Origin: an uncultured Acidimicrobiales bacterium
GTDB lineage: Bacteria > Actinomycetota > Acidimicrobiia > Acidimicrobiales > UBA10347
Assembly: GCA_937942965.1 (NCBI GenBank)
Contig: CALDGN010000224.1
Coordinates: 1 to 5,496, forward strand
DNA: 5,496 bases
Reading direction: 5' to 3'
Below, piece by piece: positions 1-5,496 of this stretch. Position 1 is the first letter of the stretch. Every line of letters starts with the position of its first letter. A model generated the notes under the pieces. The model did no database searches. It saw only the letters and a program-made list of their open reading frames with translations, and had not been told where the DNA came from. The position numbers and the translations under genes were made by a program.

Positions 1-1
1 G

Positions 2-346
2 CCCCGAGCGAAGTCCGAATGGTTCGACCACCTGCGTCAGTCCGCGAAGGTCTGTGCCACCATCGACGAGTCCGTCGGTTCCCTGCGCAAGGTCGTCGCC
101 CGCGGCGAAGCCGAACTCGCGCACGACGTTGGCAATGACGACGCGTGGCGTGACATCTACCGCGACATCACGCTGCGCTACACGCCGCCTCGTTTCGCCG
201 ATGCCTATCTGAGCGACACCCACGACGAGCCACGCGGCCTCTGGTCGCTCGACCTCGGCAGCGCTCGCGTCGAGACCTGGCGGATGCCAACTGCCGAAGG
301 CGAAGACTCACTCGCCGTCTGGGCTCCGAAGTACTACCACCGCTAG
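2..346 (+). CDS. PPOX-type split-barrel (FMN/F420-binding) protein, C-terminal part
   Basis: This is the 3' end of a gene that starts before the window; 114 residues are visible before the TAG at 344-346. The visible part opens with a WFDHLRQSAKVCATIDE stretch, which resembles the strand of pyridoxamine-5'-phosphate-oxidase-like proteins where a basic segment is followed by 'dprVcltiD'. It continues with VVARGEAEL, then a helical WRDIYRDITLRY segment and a late strand ending VETWRMP. That order is what I know from actinobacterial PPOX-family proteins, which bind FMN or coenzyme F420 and reduce or oxidise small molecules in the cytoplasm. The cofactor-binding N-terminal half is missing, so FMN and F420 cannot be told apart and no substrate can be named. 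The gene is convergent with the cyclic-di-GMP gene. The family call is from remembered pattern, not a search. Confidence 0.68.
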   Translation, partial: PRAKSEWFDHLRQSAKVCATIDESVGSLRKVVARGEAELAHDVGNDDAWRDIYRDITLRYTPPRFADAYLSDTHDEPRGLWSLDLGSARVETWRMPTAEGEDSLAVWAPKYYHR

Positions 347-373
347 CGCAGCAGCAGTCGTACCTGCTGGCGC
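346..373. terminator. Possible shared terminator stem-loop between convergent genes
   Basis: GCGCAGCAG (346-354) can pair with CTGCTG-G-CGC (364-373), nine base pairs with one bulged G and a nine-base loop. A shifted register pairs CAGCAG at 352-357 with the same right arm, leaving a six-base loop. The stem begins on the last base of the stop codon of the + gene and lies 25 bases from the stop of the - strand gene, the usual place for a terminator serving both. No T-run follows on either strand, so a classical intrinsic terminator is not shown. Confidence 0.35.
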
Positions 374-397
374 TTCGATGCCGTCAGTCGCAGCACG

Positions 398-2329
398 TCA
401 CAGGAGCCGGCCAGCCCCAACAGCGAGCTCCGACTCGGCCAGCGAGATCAGCTCAGCGAGCGGCATCGGGCGGCCGAAGTGCCAGCCCTGTCCGTGTGGA
501 ATACCAGCAGCGACCGCGAGCCCGTACTCTTCCTCGGTCTCGACGCCTTCGGCGAGCGTGACGATCCCCAGCTCTCGTGACATTGCGGCGAGCGAGCGCA
601 AAATCTGTCGGGCCTTGTGATCGGTCGCCATGGCGCGGACCAGGGACCGGTCGAACTTGATCGCATGGATCGGGAAGCGGGTGAAGTAGCCGAGTGCGTT
701 GTGTCCGGTGCCGAAGTCATCCAGTGCGATCGCCGCACCGAGTTCGGCCAACGTACGCAACGTTGCCTCGGCCGCGTCGCCGGTCTGAATCTCCGACGAC
801 TCCACAACCTCGGCAACCAGATCCGTCGTCCGCAGCCCATGGGAGCGGCAGGCTTCGAGGAACGATGCAGCGCATCCGTCCCAGGCGAGCTGGTTCCGTG
901 AGAGGTTCACGGAGAACGTCAGGTCGCCCGTCTGCGGAAGCATCGAGCGGACGTACGCAAGATCACTCGCGACCCTCGCCAGGCTCCATTCGGTAAACGC
1001 GTCCACGCGACCCGTCGCTTCGACCCGCTCAACCAGCAGCGGCGGCGGGACTGGCCCGTACACCGGATGACGCCACCGGAGCAGCGCTTCGGCGCCGAGC
1101 AACCGGCCCGTGTTAAGGCATCGAATCGGCTGATAGTGATATTCGAGCGAGCCGCGTTCCAGGGCGACGTCGATATCTCGGTCGATGATTGCGATCAGCG
1201 CGGCTTGCTTCCGGATCTCATCGTCGGCCTGAGCAATGCCGCCTATCGAGCGCTTTGCGGCATAGAGCGCTTGGTCGGCATCGAGGAGCAACTGGTCCGC
1301 ACTTGTGTCCGGCGCCTCTGCTGCCGCAATACCGATGCTGAGCCGCGGCGTGATCCGCACCGAACCCAGCGCGATCGGCGTCGAGCAGCTGGCCTGAATC
1401 GCCTCGGCGAGTGTTCGACCTCGCGAGCCGGCGGGATCATGTCGCACAATCACGAGGAACTCATCGCCACCGAGGCGACCGACCCCGTCGTCGGGCCCGA
1501 GGAGCCGTTCGATCCGGCGGGTCACGACGCGGAGCACCTCGTCGCCGGCCCGGTGTCCATGGGTGTCGTTAACTGCCTTGAAGCCGTCCATATCTATGAA
1601 CAACAAGCACGGTCGTTCCTCGTCGCCGAACGCGGCGGCGGCGACCTCTTCGAGGATCGCCCGGCGTGCCATCACACCGGTGAGATCGTCGGTCGAGGCC
1701 CGCACCCGTTCTCGTTCAACGAGATCGTGCACGTTCATGAAGGACGCAATGAGCGACGCAATCGCCGAGATGCGCTGTTCGTCAATCTCTGAGAACCATC
1801 CCGGCTCAGCATTGCCAAGATTCAACGTGCCAAGACTGCGGCCGCCGCTCACCATGGGAGCAACAATTGCTGAACGAAGACCACCAGCGAGCAGCGTGCC
1901 TGCCTCGAAGTGGTCGGTCAGCTCAAGGTCATCGACGACGACTACCTCTCTGCGCCGAAACGCTACGCCAACGAGCGATGTCGCGATCGGCAACGTTGTG
2001 CCTCGCGAGATGACCAAGGTCCCGCCGATTGCGTGGATCGCCAAGTGCTCGTCGTCGTGCGGGAGCGCCACGCTCGATCGCTCACCACCAAGTATCAGCG
2101 GAAGCCATTCCGCGGCAGCTTGGAGGACAGCGACACGGTTCTGGGCGCGCGAGATATCACTAATGAATCCAGGCGGCAGCCCAATGGCTTCGGCATCCGA
2201 GAGCACACAGCCCCCATCGGACGGACGCCCTTGCCATGCAGAGCGAAACGGCAGAAGTGTCGGGTTTCGCACAAGATGAGCCCTCTGGCCTAGCGCGATC
2301 GGGAATGGGGTATAGGCGATGTCGCCCAT
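398..2329 (-). CDS. GAF-GGDEF-EAL cyclic-di-GMP cyclase/phosphodiesterase
   Basis: A soluble signalling enzyme predicted to make c-di-GMP from GTP (GGDEF) and/or break it to pGpG (EAL), with a GAF sensor in front. The start chosen is ATG at 2329: GAGG at 2340-2337 sits seven bases upstream, while a GTG at 2335 is too close to it. This gives 643 residues. Order: about 53 unassigned residues; GAF about 55-200; linker helix about 200-212; GGDEF about 213-370 with FIDMDGFKAVND metal and substrate residues (D246, N254, D255) and GGDEF at 287-291; EAL about 383-630 with EAL at 414-416, N475, E507, D537-D538, K558, E594 and Q614. Both active sites look complete. The I-site RxxD before GGDEF reads GPDD, so feedback inhibition through it is unlikely. 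There are no membrane segments. It lies 24 bases after the efflux-pump gene and is probably co-transcribed. Which activity dominates cannot be read from sequence. Confidence 0.95.
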   Translation of the reverse strand: MGDIAYTPFPIALGQRAHLVRNPTLLPFRSAWQGRPSDGGCVLSDAEAIGLPPGFISDISRAQNRVAVLQAAAEWLPLILGGERSSVALPHDDEHLAIHAIGGTLVISRGTTLPIATSLVGVAFRRREVVVVDDLELTDHFEAGTLLAGGLRSAIVAPMVSGGRSLGTLNLGNAEPGWFSEIDEQRISAIASLIASFMNVHDLVERERVRASTDDLTGVMARRAILEEVAAAAFGDEERPCLLFIDMDGFKAVNDTHGHRAGDEVLRVVTRRIERLLGPDDGVGRLGGDEFLVIVRHDPAGSRGRTLAEAIQASCSTPIALGSVRITPRLSIGIAAAEAPDTSADQLLLDADQALYAAKRSIGGIAQADDEIRKQAALIAIIDRDIDVALERGSLEYHYQPIRCLNTGRLLGAEALLRWRHPVYGPVPPPLLVERVEATGRVDAFTEWSLARVASDLAYVRSMLPQTGDLTFSVNLSRNQLAWDGCAASFLEACRSHGLRTTDLVAEVVESSEIQTGDAAEATLRTLAELGAAIALDDFGTGHNALGYFTRFPIHAIKFDRSLVRAMATDHKARQILRSLAAMSRELGIVTLAEGVETEEEYGLAVAAGIPHGQGWHFGRPMPLAELISLAESELAVGAGRLL

Positions 2330-2336
2330 CAGCACA

Positions 2337-2340
2337 CCTC
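2337..2340 (-). promoter_or_regulatory. Ribosome binding site deciding the GGDEF-EAL start
   Basis: On the - strand GAGG is followed by TGTGCTG and then ATG at 2329-2327, a seven-base gap. The in-frame GTG at 2335 begins only one base after GAGG, so the ATG is preferred. The site lies in the 24-base gap after the efflux-pump stop codon (2356-2354), with no room for a terminator, which supports co-transcription. Confidence 0.6.
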
Positions 2341-2353
2341 GGACAAACGGCGG

Positions 2354-3817
2354 CTAGGCCGGCCGGCTCGATAAGGCGGCTGGCGCCTTCGACCACGGCG
2401 GATAGAGGAACCACACCACGAGGCCGCCGAAGAGATAGACCGCGGCACCGAACACCCACACGCCGAGGTAGGCATCAGCGAAGGCAGCTCCGGTCCGGTT
2501 GCCCACGATCGCGGGCACGGCGACCGCGCCCAGTGCCGAACCGAGCCGCCGGGTCATGAAGTAGCCAGCATTCGCGGAACCCAGGTCGGCGTCGTCGACA
2601 TCGCGGAGCGCGGCGACCGTCGTGTGGTTGCCGATGGCGACGGCTCCGAGCCCAGCGAATCCCATGCCGAACGCAAGCCACACGTAGCCAGCCTCGGTAA
2701 GCCACAACCCCATGGCCAGGTAGCAGATAGCTGCCAGCGTCCCGCCAAACAGGATCATCCCTCGAGGCCCGTAGCGGTCGACGAGGCGGCCCGCCGGTAC
2801 CGCAGCAAGCACGGACACGGCGTTCAGGGGAAGCAGCCCGATGCCGACCTGGGCCGGGCTCCATTCCCAGACTTCGGCCATGTACAGCGGGATCCCGAAG
2901 TAGGCCGAGAAGAACCCGAGCTGCGACATCACCGACGCAACCGATGCGACAGCGAAGCGTCGGTTCTGAAAGATCGCAGCGTCGACCAGTGGCTCTGCCA
3001 TGCGAGCGTTTCGACGCAGGAACCATGTCGAGGCCACAGCACACAGCCCCGCAGCCACGATCGTGCCGCTGCTCCCCCAGCCCCAATCACTTCCTTGAAC
3101 AAGGACGATTGCCAGACCTCCGACTGCGAGCATCGCGAGCAACGCTCCGATCACATCGATCGGGCCACCGCTGCCGTCCTTGTCGTGGCGACGCTCTTCG
3201 AGAACGACCGCGCCTATCCCGGCCATCACCAGCGCAACGATCCCGTTGAAGGCGAACACGCCCCGCCACCCGAACAGCTCGACGACGCCTGCGCCGAGGG
3301 GGCTTGCGATCAGTCCGGCCGTGCCGCCGATCGTGCCCCACACGCCGAGCGCAAAGGCTCGCCGCTCGTTCGGAAACTCGGGCAGCGCCAAGGCAAGCGC
3401 GCTTGGCGCGAGCAGGGCGACGCCCAGGCCTTGCAGCGCACGTGCGACCACCAACACCCCGACGCTCGTCGTCGTTGCCGCAACAAGTGCTGCGGCCCCG
3501 AACAGGAGCAGCCCGGACAAGAACACCCGCTTGCGCCCATACCGGTCTGCGACTCGCCCGGCGACAAGCAGTGTCGACACCATGACGACGAAGAAGATCG
3601 TCACCGCCCACGACAGCGTCGTGCGCGATGCGTCGTCTGCAAACCGTTCTTCGAGGAACGGGAACGCGACGAACAGCATCCCGCTATCGAGCAAGGTCAG
3701 GACCGCCGTCGCAGAACACACTGCGAGGACCGCCCAGGCTCGGGCCGGTACTGGCGTTGCCGCGTCTGGGTCGGGGGTCAGCGTTCGCCCCGGCTGATCG
3801 GCTTGGGCGGAGGCCAA
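2354..3817 (-). CDS. MFS efflux transporter, DHA2 (EmrB/QacA-like) 14-helix type
   Basis: A predicted inner-membrane proton-driven exporter of drugs or other small hydrophobic compounds. From the TTG at 3817 it has 487 residues, the usual size for 14-helix DHA2 pumps (about 450-550). Fourteen hydrophobic stretches can be counted. Helix 1 carries LLDSGMLFVAF (D44), the place of the family's LDxTIVNVALP motif. The loop after helix 2 has GRVADRYGRKRV (87-98, motif A). Helix 4 has ARALQGLG (125-132). Helix 5 has the glycine-rich GTIGG...SPLGAG stretch (161-177, motif C region) followed by GWRGVFAFN. A second motif-A-like GRLVDRYGPRG lies at 343-353. The start is uncertain: an open ATG at 3925 would overlap the gene before it by about 150 bases and add an Arg-rich stretch that looks like out-of-frame sequence; TTG 3817 has no clear ribosome site; CTG at 3781 overlaps the upstream TGA and has GGGG six bases before it (475 residues). 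The substrate cannot be inferred. Confidence 0.92.
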   Translation of the reverse strand: MASAQADQPGRTLTPDPDAATPVPARAWAVLAVCSATAVLTLLDSGMLFVAFPFLEERFADDASRTTLSWAVTIFFVVMVSTLLVAGRVADRYGRKRVFLSGLLLFGAAALVAATTTSVGVLVVARALQGLGVALLAPSALALALPEFPNERRAFALGVWGTIGGTAGLIASPLGAGVVELFGWRGVFAFNGIVALVMAGIGAVVLEERRHDKDGSGGPIDVIGALLAMLAVGGLAIVLVQGSDWGWGSSGTIVAAGLCAVASTWFLRRNARMAEPLVDAAIFQNRRFAVASVASVMSQLGFFSAYFGIPLYMAEVWEWSPAQVGIGLLPLNAVSVLAAVPAGRLVDRYGPRGMILFGGTLAAICYLAMGLWLTEAGYVWLAFGMGFAGLGAVAIGNHTTVAALRDVDDADLGSANAGYFMTRRLGSALGAVAVPAIVGNRTGAAFADAYLGVWVFGAAVYLFGGLVVWFLYPPWSKAPAALSSRPA

Positions 3818-4650
3818 CGGCCAGCGACGGCACCGACCTCGACCAGATGCGCAGCGATCGGCTCGGTGACCTCGATCAGGCGACGCACATCGTCTTCGCC
3901 CAGCGCCTCGCGAGGGGCCGCACATAGGCGGTCGGTGTGAGCCTCGATCTCACGACGCAACGCCAACCCCTCGTCCGTCGACCCACCCTCGGACGTCACG
4001 AGTCCACGGCTTGCGAGCCGTTCGACTGCCGCGGCCCATGCATCGGCGGCCCAACCGCGAATCTGCTCGATCGTCTTCGGCGTTCCGACGCCGCGAGCGG
4101 CGAGCAGCACGTGCGCTTCGAGTCCGTCGATCTCGGCCGCGGCGAGCGCGATGTTGTGACTGTCGCCCCGATGCTCTCGCCACAGCGTGCAGACATGCCA
4201 CAGCTGGAGCTCTGGGGACTCGGGCCACGGCAGGTCCAAGTGGGCGGCGAACAGTGCCCGTCCGGCAGCATCGGCGGATTCAATCCCCCGACGCCCGAGC
4301 TCGATGGCTTCTGCGATGAGCGCTCGATCCGGCAACGCCTCCAGTCCTCGGACCATTGCCCGTTCCATGGAATCGTCACGCAGCTCGAGCACCTGGCTGG
4401 GAGTCGTCGACTCCCAGGCGGACGGCAGGGCGTCGCCGACCATCGCTGGCGAGAAGTTGTAGAGCACCGCCGTTGCGGTCGCTGGGCCAACCTGGCCAAG
4501 CGGCGCACACCGCCATGCGACATAGGCACGCCAGAACTCGGCCAGCCCCAGTGACGCAAAGTCCCGCGTCTCGCGCGAGTAGTACGCGATGTTGTGAATC
4601 AGCCCCAACTGCTTGGCGAGCAGACGTGCAGGAGGGCGTTCGCTGGGCAT
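3778..4650 (-). CDS. SCO6745-family protein (SalK-type, winged-helix-like C-terminus)
   Basis: A 290-residue cytoplasmic protein that I recognise as the actinobacterial SCO6745 family. Signs are an N-terminal HNIAYYSRE segment (19-27), a middle region with AVLYNFSPAMVGDALPSAW (61-79), the highly typical REHRGDSHNIAL block (158-169), and a C-terminal part (about 192-250) with the layout of a winged helix, ending in LVTSEGGSTDEGLALRREIEAHTD. The C-terminal half suggests a relation to helix-turn-helix proteins, but DNA binding has not been shown from this sequence and the family has no settled biochemical role that I know of. It is the first gene of the - strand run and overlaps the efflux-pump frame, so translational coupling is likely. 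The ATG at 4650 has no clear ribosome site upstream, but the N-terminal length fits the family. It may regulate or serve the pump; that is inference from position. Confidence 0.85.
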   Translation of the reverse strand: MPSERPPARLLAKQLGLIHNIAYYSRETRDFASLGLAEFWRAYVAWRCAPLGQVGPATATAVLYNFSPAMVGDALPSAWESTTPSQVLELRDDSMERAMVRGLEALPDRALIAEAIELGRRGIESADAAGRALFAAHLDLPWPESPELQLWHVCTLWREHRGDSHNIALAAAEIDGLEAHVLLAARGVGTPKTIEQIRGWAADAWAAAVERLASRGLVTSEGGSTDEGLALRREIEAHTDRLCAAPREALGEDDVRRLIEVTEPIAAHLVEVGAVAGRWPPPKPISRGER

Positions 4651-4677
4651 TGGCCAACGCTAGGCGGCGGCGCAGGT

Positions 4678-4709
4678 CGGGCGGAACCCCGCTATGGAGG
4701 TCCCGCCCG
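4678..4709 (-). promoter_or_regulatory. 7-bp GC inverted repeat upstream of the SCO6745-family gene
   Basis: CGGGCGG at 4678-4684 and CCGCCCG at 4703-4709 are exact reverse complements around an 18-base loop. The loop's left end also lets GCGG (4681-4684) pair with CCGC (4689-4692), a smaller alternative hairpin. The element ends 28 bases before the ATG at 4650 on the - strand, so if transcription starts upstream it would form a stable hairpin in the leader, or it may be a protein-binding palindrome. The role is unknown. Confidence 0.4.
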
Positions 4710-4790
4710 TCCGTGCTTCCCCGGCACTTCGCGCAGGCGGCCCTTCGCAGATCGAAACTTCACGACCCACAGAGAGGACTACCCGTACCC

Positions 4791-4809
4791 AATGGGTCGG
4801 TACACCGAC
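4791..4809 (+). repeat. Bipartite repeat copy 1 (AATGGGTC-N5-ACCGAC), operator-like
   Basis: AATGGGTC (4791-4798), five bases, then ACCGAC (4804-4809). A second copy with a two-base gap lies on the opposite strand at 4854-4839. Copy 1 is also packed with overlapping palindromes: ACCC-AAT-GGGT (4787-4797), GTACC/GGTAC (4785-4789 and 4799-4803) and GTCGG-TACA-CCGAC (4796-4809). Such clusters between divergent genes are often regulator-binding sites; the regulator is unknown. Confidence 0.5.
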
Positions 4810-4838
4810 AGAAGACCTAAGGCGCAAGCCCCAGATAG

Positions 4839-4854
4839 GTCGGTATGACCCATT
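4839..4854 (-). repeat. Bipartite repeat copy 2 (AATGGGTC-N2-ACCGAC), operator-like
   Basis: Read on the - strand from 4854: AATGGGTC, two bases, ACCGAC. It faces copy 1 across a gap of 29 bases (4810-4838), so the two copies form a large inverted pair. It also contains GGTC-GGTAT-GACC (4838-4850), a perfect 4-bp palindrome around five bases. The 8-base GGTCGGTA occurs directly repeated at 4795-4802 and 4838-4845, 43 bases apart, about four helical turns. Confidence 0.5.
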
Positions 4855-4893
4855 TAAGTGACGTTCAGATGACACACCTTAGTCACAGCATCG

Positions 4894-4937
4894 GGTTCGG
4901 CGCCTGTCGAACCGTGCCGGATGTTGCAGGCGCCGAA
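4894..4937 (+). promoter_or_regulatory. Perfect 11-bp inverted repeat with an overlapping competing hairpin
   Basis: TTCGGCGCCTG (4896-4906) and CAGGCGCCGAA (4927-4937) are exact reverse complements around a 20-base loop. The left arm overlaps a second exact pair, GGTTCG (4894-4899) with CGAACC (4908-4913), and the two stems cannot form together. A short CCG-TGC-CGG hairpin (4912-4920) can sit inside the loop of the larger stem. The element ends 74 bases before the GTG of the DHH gene, in the place of a 5' leader or promoter. No T-run follows on either strand, so it is not an obvious intrinsic terminator. It could be a leader RNA switch, a strong insulating hairpin, or a protein site. Confidence 0.45.
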
Positions 4938-5002
4938 GCTAAGCCATCCGCCTCATCAACTTGACCCGCGTGATGACGACGGGAAGGGACCGCTCTCTAT
5001 TT

Positions 5003-5007
5003 GGAGG
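5003..5007 (+). promoter_or_regulatory. Ribosome binding site for the DHH phosphoesterase gene
   Basis: GGAGG is followed by ATTT and then GTG at 5012-5014, a four-base gap, a little short but within the working range. It is what fixes the GTG start, because no ATG lies near the first conserved residues and the protein from GTG begins at the family's usual N-terminus. Confidence 0.8.
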
Positions 5008-5011
5008 ATTT

Positions 5012-5496
5012 GTGTCCACCTACCGCCTCGTCACCCGAAGCGACTTCGACGGCCTCGTCTGTGCCGTGCTGCTCCAGCACCTCGAGATGATCGACGACAT
5101 CCTCTTCGTTCACCCCAAAGACATGCAGGACGGGAAGGTGGAAATCACCGGCCGAGACATCACCACGAACCTGCCCTACGTCGAAGGCGTGCACCTGAGC
5201 TTCGACCATCACGAGTCTGAGACCATCCGCAACCCTGCTCGCGACAACCACATCATCCTGGCCAGCGCTCCATCGGCAGCCCGCGTGGTCTGGGACTACT
5301 ACGGCGGCGAAGCAACGTTCCCGTCGAGGTGGCTCGACATGATGGCTGCGGTCGACAAGGCCGACGCCGCCCAGTACAACGAGCGCGAAATCCTCGAACC
5401 GGGCACCTGGGAACTCCTGAACTTCATCATGGACCCACGCACGGGCCTCGGTCGGTTCCGCGACTTCCGCATCTCGAACTACAACCTGATGATGGA
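5012..5496 (+). CDS. DHH-family phosphoesterase (exopolyphosphatase-like), N-terminal part
   Basis: The first 161 residues of a protein that continues past the window edge. It starts at GTG 5012 behind GGAGG. Residues 4-21 read YRLVTRSDFDGLVCAVLL, the family's first motif with metal-binding aspartates D11 and D13. FDHHES at 64-69 is the defining DHH motif, and MAAVDKADAAQY at 111-122 holds a further aspartate (D115) in the expected place. The block FVHPKDMQDGKVEITGRDI (32-50) is typical of a subgroup often annotated as exopolyphosphatase in genomes. DHH enzymes are cytoplasmic Mn2+-dependent phosphoesterases that act on substrates as different as polyphosphate, short oligonucleotides and cyclic dinucleotides. 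The exact substrate here is therefore not established, and the C-terminal substrate-binding domain is not visible. It is transcribed divergently from the pump operon. Position 9, a histidine or acidic residue in many DHH proteins, is arginine. Confidence 0.88.
   Translation, partial: MSTYRLVTRSDFDGLVCAVLLQHLEMIDDILFVHPKDMQDGKVEITGRDITTNLPYVEGVHLSFDHHESETIRNPARDNHIILASAPSAARVVWDYYGGEATFPSRWLDMMAAVDKADAAQYNEREILEPGTWELLNFIMDPRTGLGRFRDFRISNYNLMM

Larger units (their letters stand above)
4651..5011. other. Divergent intergenic region, no gene, rich in inverted repeats
   Basis: This 361-base stretch separates the start of the - strand operon from the start of the + strand DHH gene, so it must hold promoters for both. 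I find no convincing coding frame: the open frames are short, run into the flanking genes on the wrong strand, and match nothing I recognise. No confident -35/-10 pair stands out on either strand; TTGACC at 4961-4966 has no good -10 partner at 16-18 bases. It does hold several exact inverted repeats, listed separately. The middle part (about 4745-4890) is visibly less GC-rich than the genes, as expected for a promoter region. Confidence 0.7.

Noticed and set aside
1067..2293. Long + strand open frames opposite the GGDEF-EAL gene
   Set aside because: They lie opposite a gene with every catalytic motif in place, and their products show no domain or sensible composition. They are stop-poor antisense frames of GC-rich DNA.
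2624..3940. A 438-residue open frame on the + strand opposite the efflux pump
   Set aside because: It is antisense to a clear 14-helix transporter. Its product is low-complexity, rich in R, H, Q, D and P with no recognisable domain, which is what the complementary strand of a GC-rich hydrophobic gene gives.
4660..4875. A short - strand frame (71 residues) and + strand frames in the divergent region
   Set aside because: No ribosome site, no recognisable product, and they overlap the repeat elements. Base composition here looks like promoter DNA, not coding DNA.
4894..4914. GGTTCG...CGAACC looking like a tRNA T-arm
   Set aside because: There is no acceptor, D-arm or anticodon arm around it, the stem has eight bases of loop instead of seven, and the left arm is better explained by the 11-bp inverted repeat.
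4961..4990. TTGACC as a -35 box for the DHH gene
   Set aside because: No plausible -10 sequence follows at 16-18 bases; the nearest AT-rich stretch is about 29 bases away.

Overview
The window is a GC-rich bacterial chromosomal segment. Its composition, a SCO6745-family gene, and a probable PPOX-type split-barrel protein (a family expanded in actinobacteria) point to an actinobacterium. Placement below that, perhaps an Acidimicrobiia-type lineage, is only a guess. There is no rRNA, tRNA, CRISPR array or insertion sequence that I can see.

Layout: (1) Bases 2-346, + strand: the 3' end of a probable pyridoxamine-5'-phosphate-oxidase-like (FMN/F420 split-barrel) protein. (2) Bases 347-397: a short convergent spacer whose left edge carries a stem-loop that may be a shared terminator. 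(3) Bases 398-4650, - strand: three tightly packed genes that look like one operon, in transcription order a SCO6745-family protein (4650-3778), a 14-helix major facilitator efflux pump of the DHA2 type (about 3817-2354, overlapping the gene before it), and a GAF-GGDEF-EAL cyclic-di-GMP enzyme (2329-398, 24 bases after the pump). (4) Bases 4651-5011: a 361-base divergent intergenic region with no gene but many inverted repeats. (5) Bases 5012-5496, + strand: the 5' part of a DHH-family phosphoesterase of the kind often labelled exopolyphosphatase, running off the window.

How they may fit together: the operon joins a protein of a family with a winged-helix-like C-terminal part, an exporter, and a bifunctional second-messenger enzyme with a ligand-sensing GAF domain. 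This could be a sense, export and signal unit, but that is inference from gene order only. The diguanylate cyclase and phosphodiesterase catalytic residues are both intact, while the product-inhibition arginine (I-site) is absent.

The least ordinary part is the divergent region. It holds two facing copies of a bipartite element (AATGGGTC, 5 or 2 bases, ACCGAC), a perfect 11-bp inverted repeat ahead of the DHH gene that overlaps a competing 6-bp hairpin, and a perfect 7-bp inverted repeat ahead of the SCO6745-family gene. Nothing here amounts to a clearly new multi-gene system.
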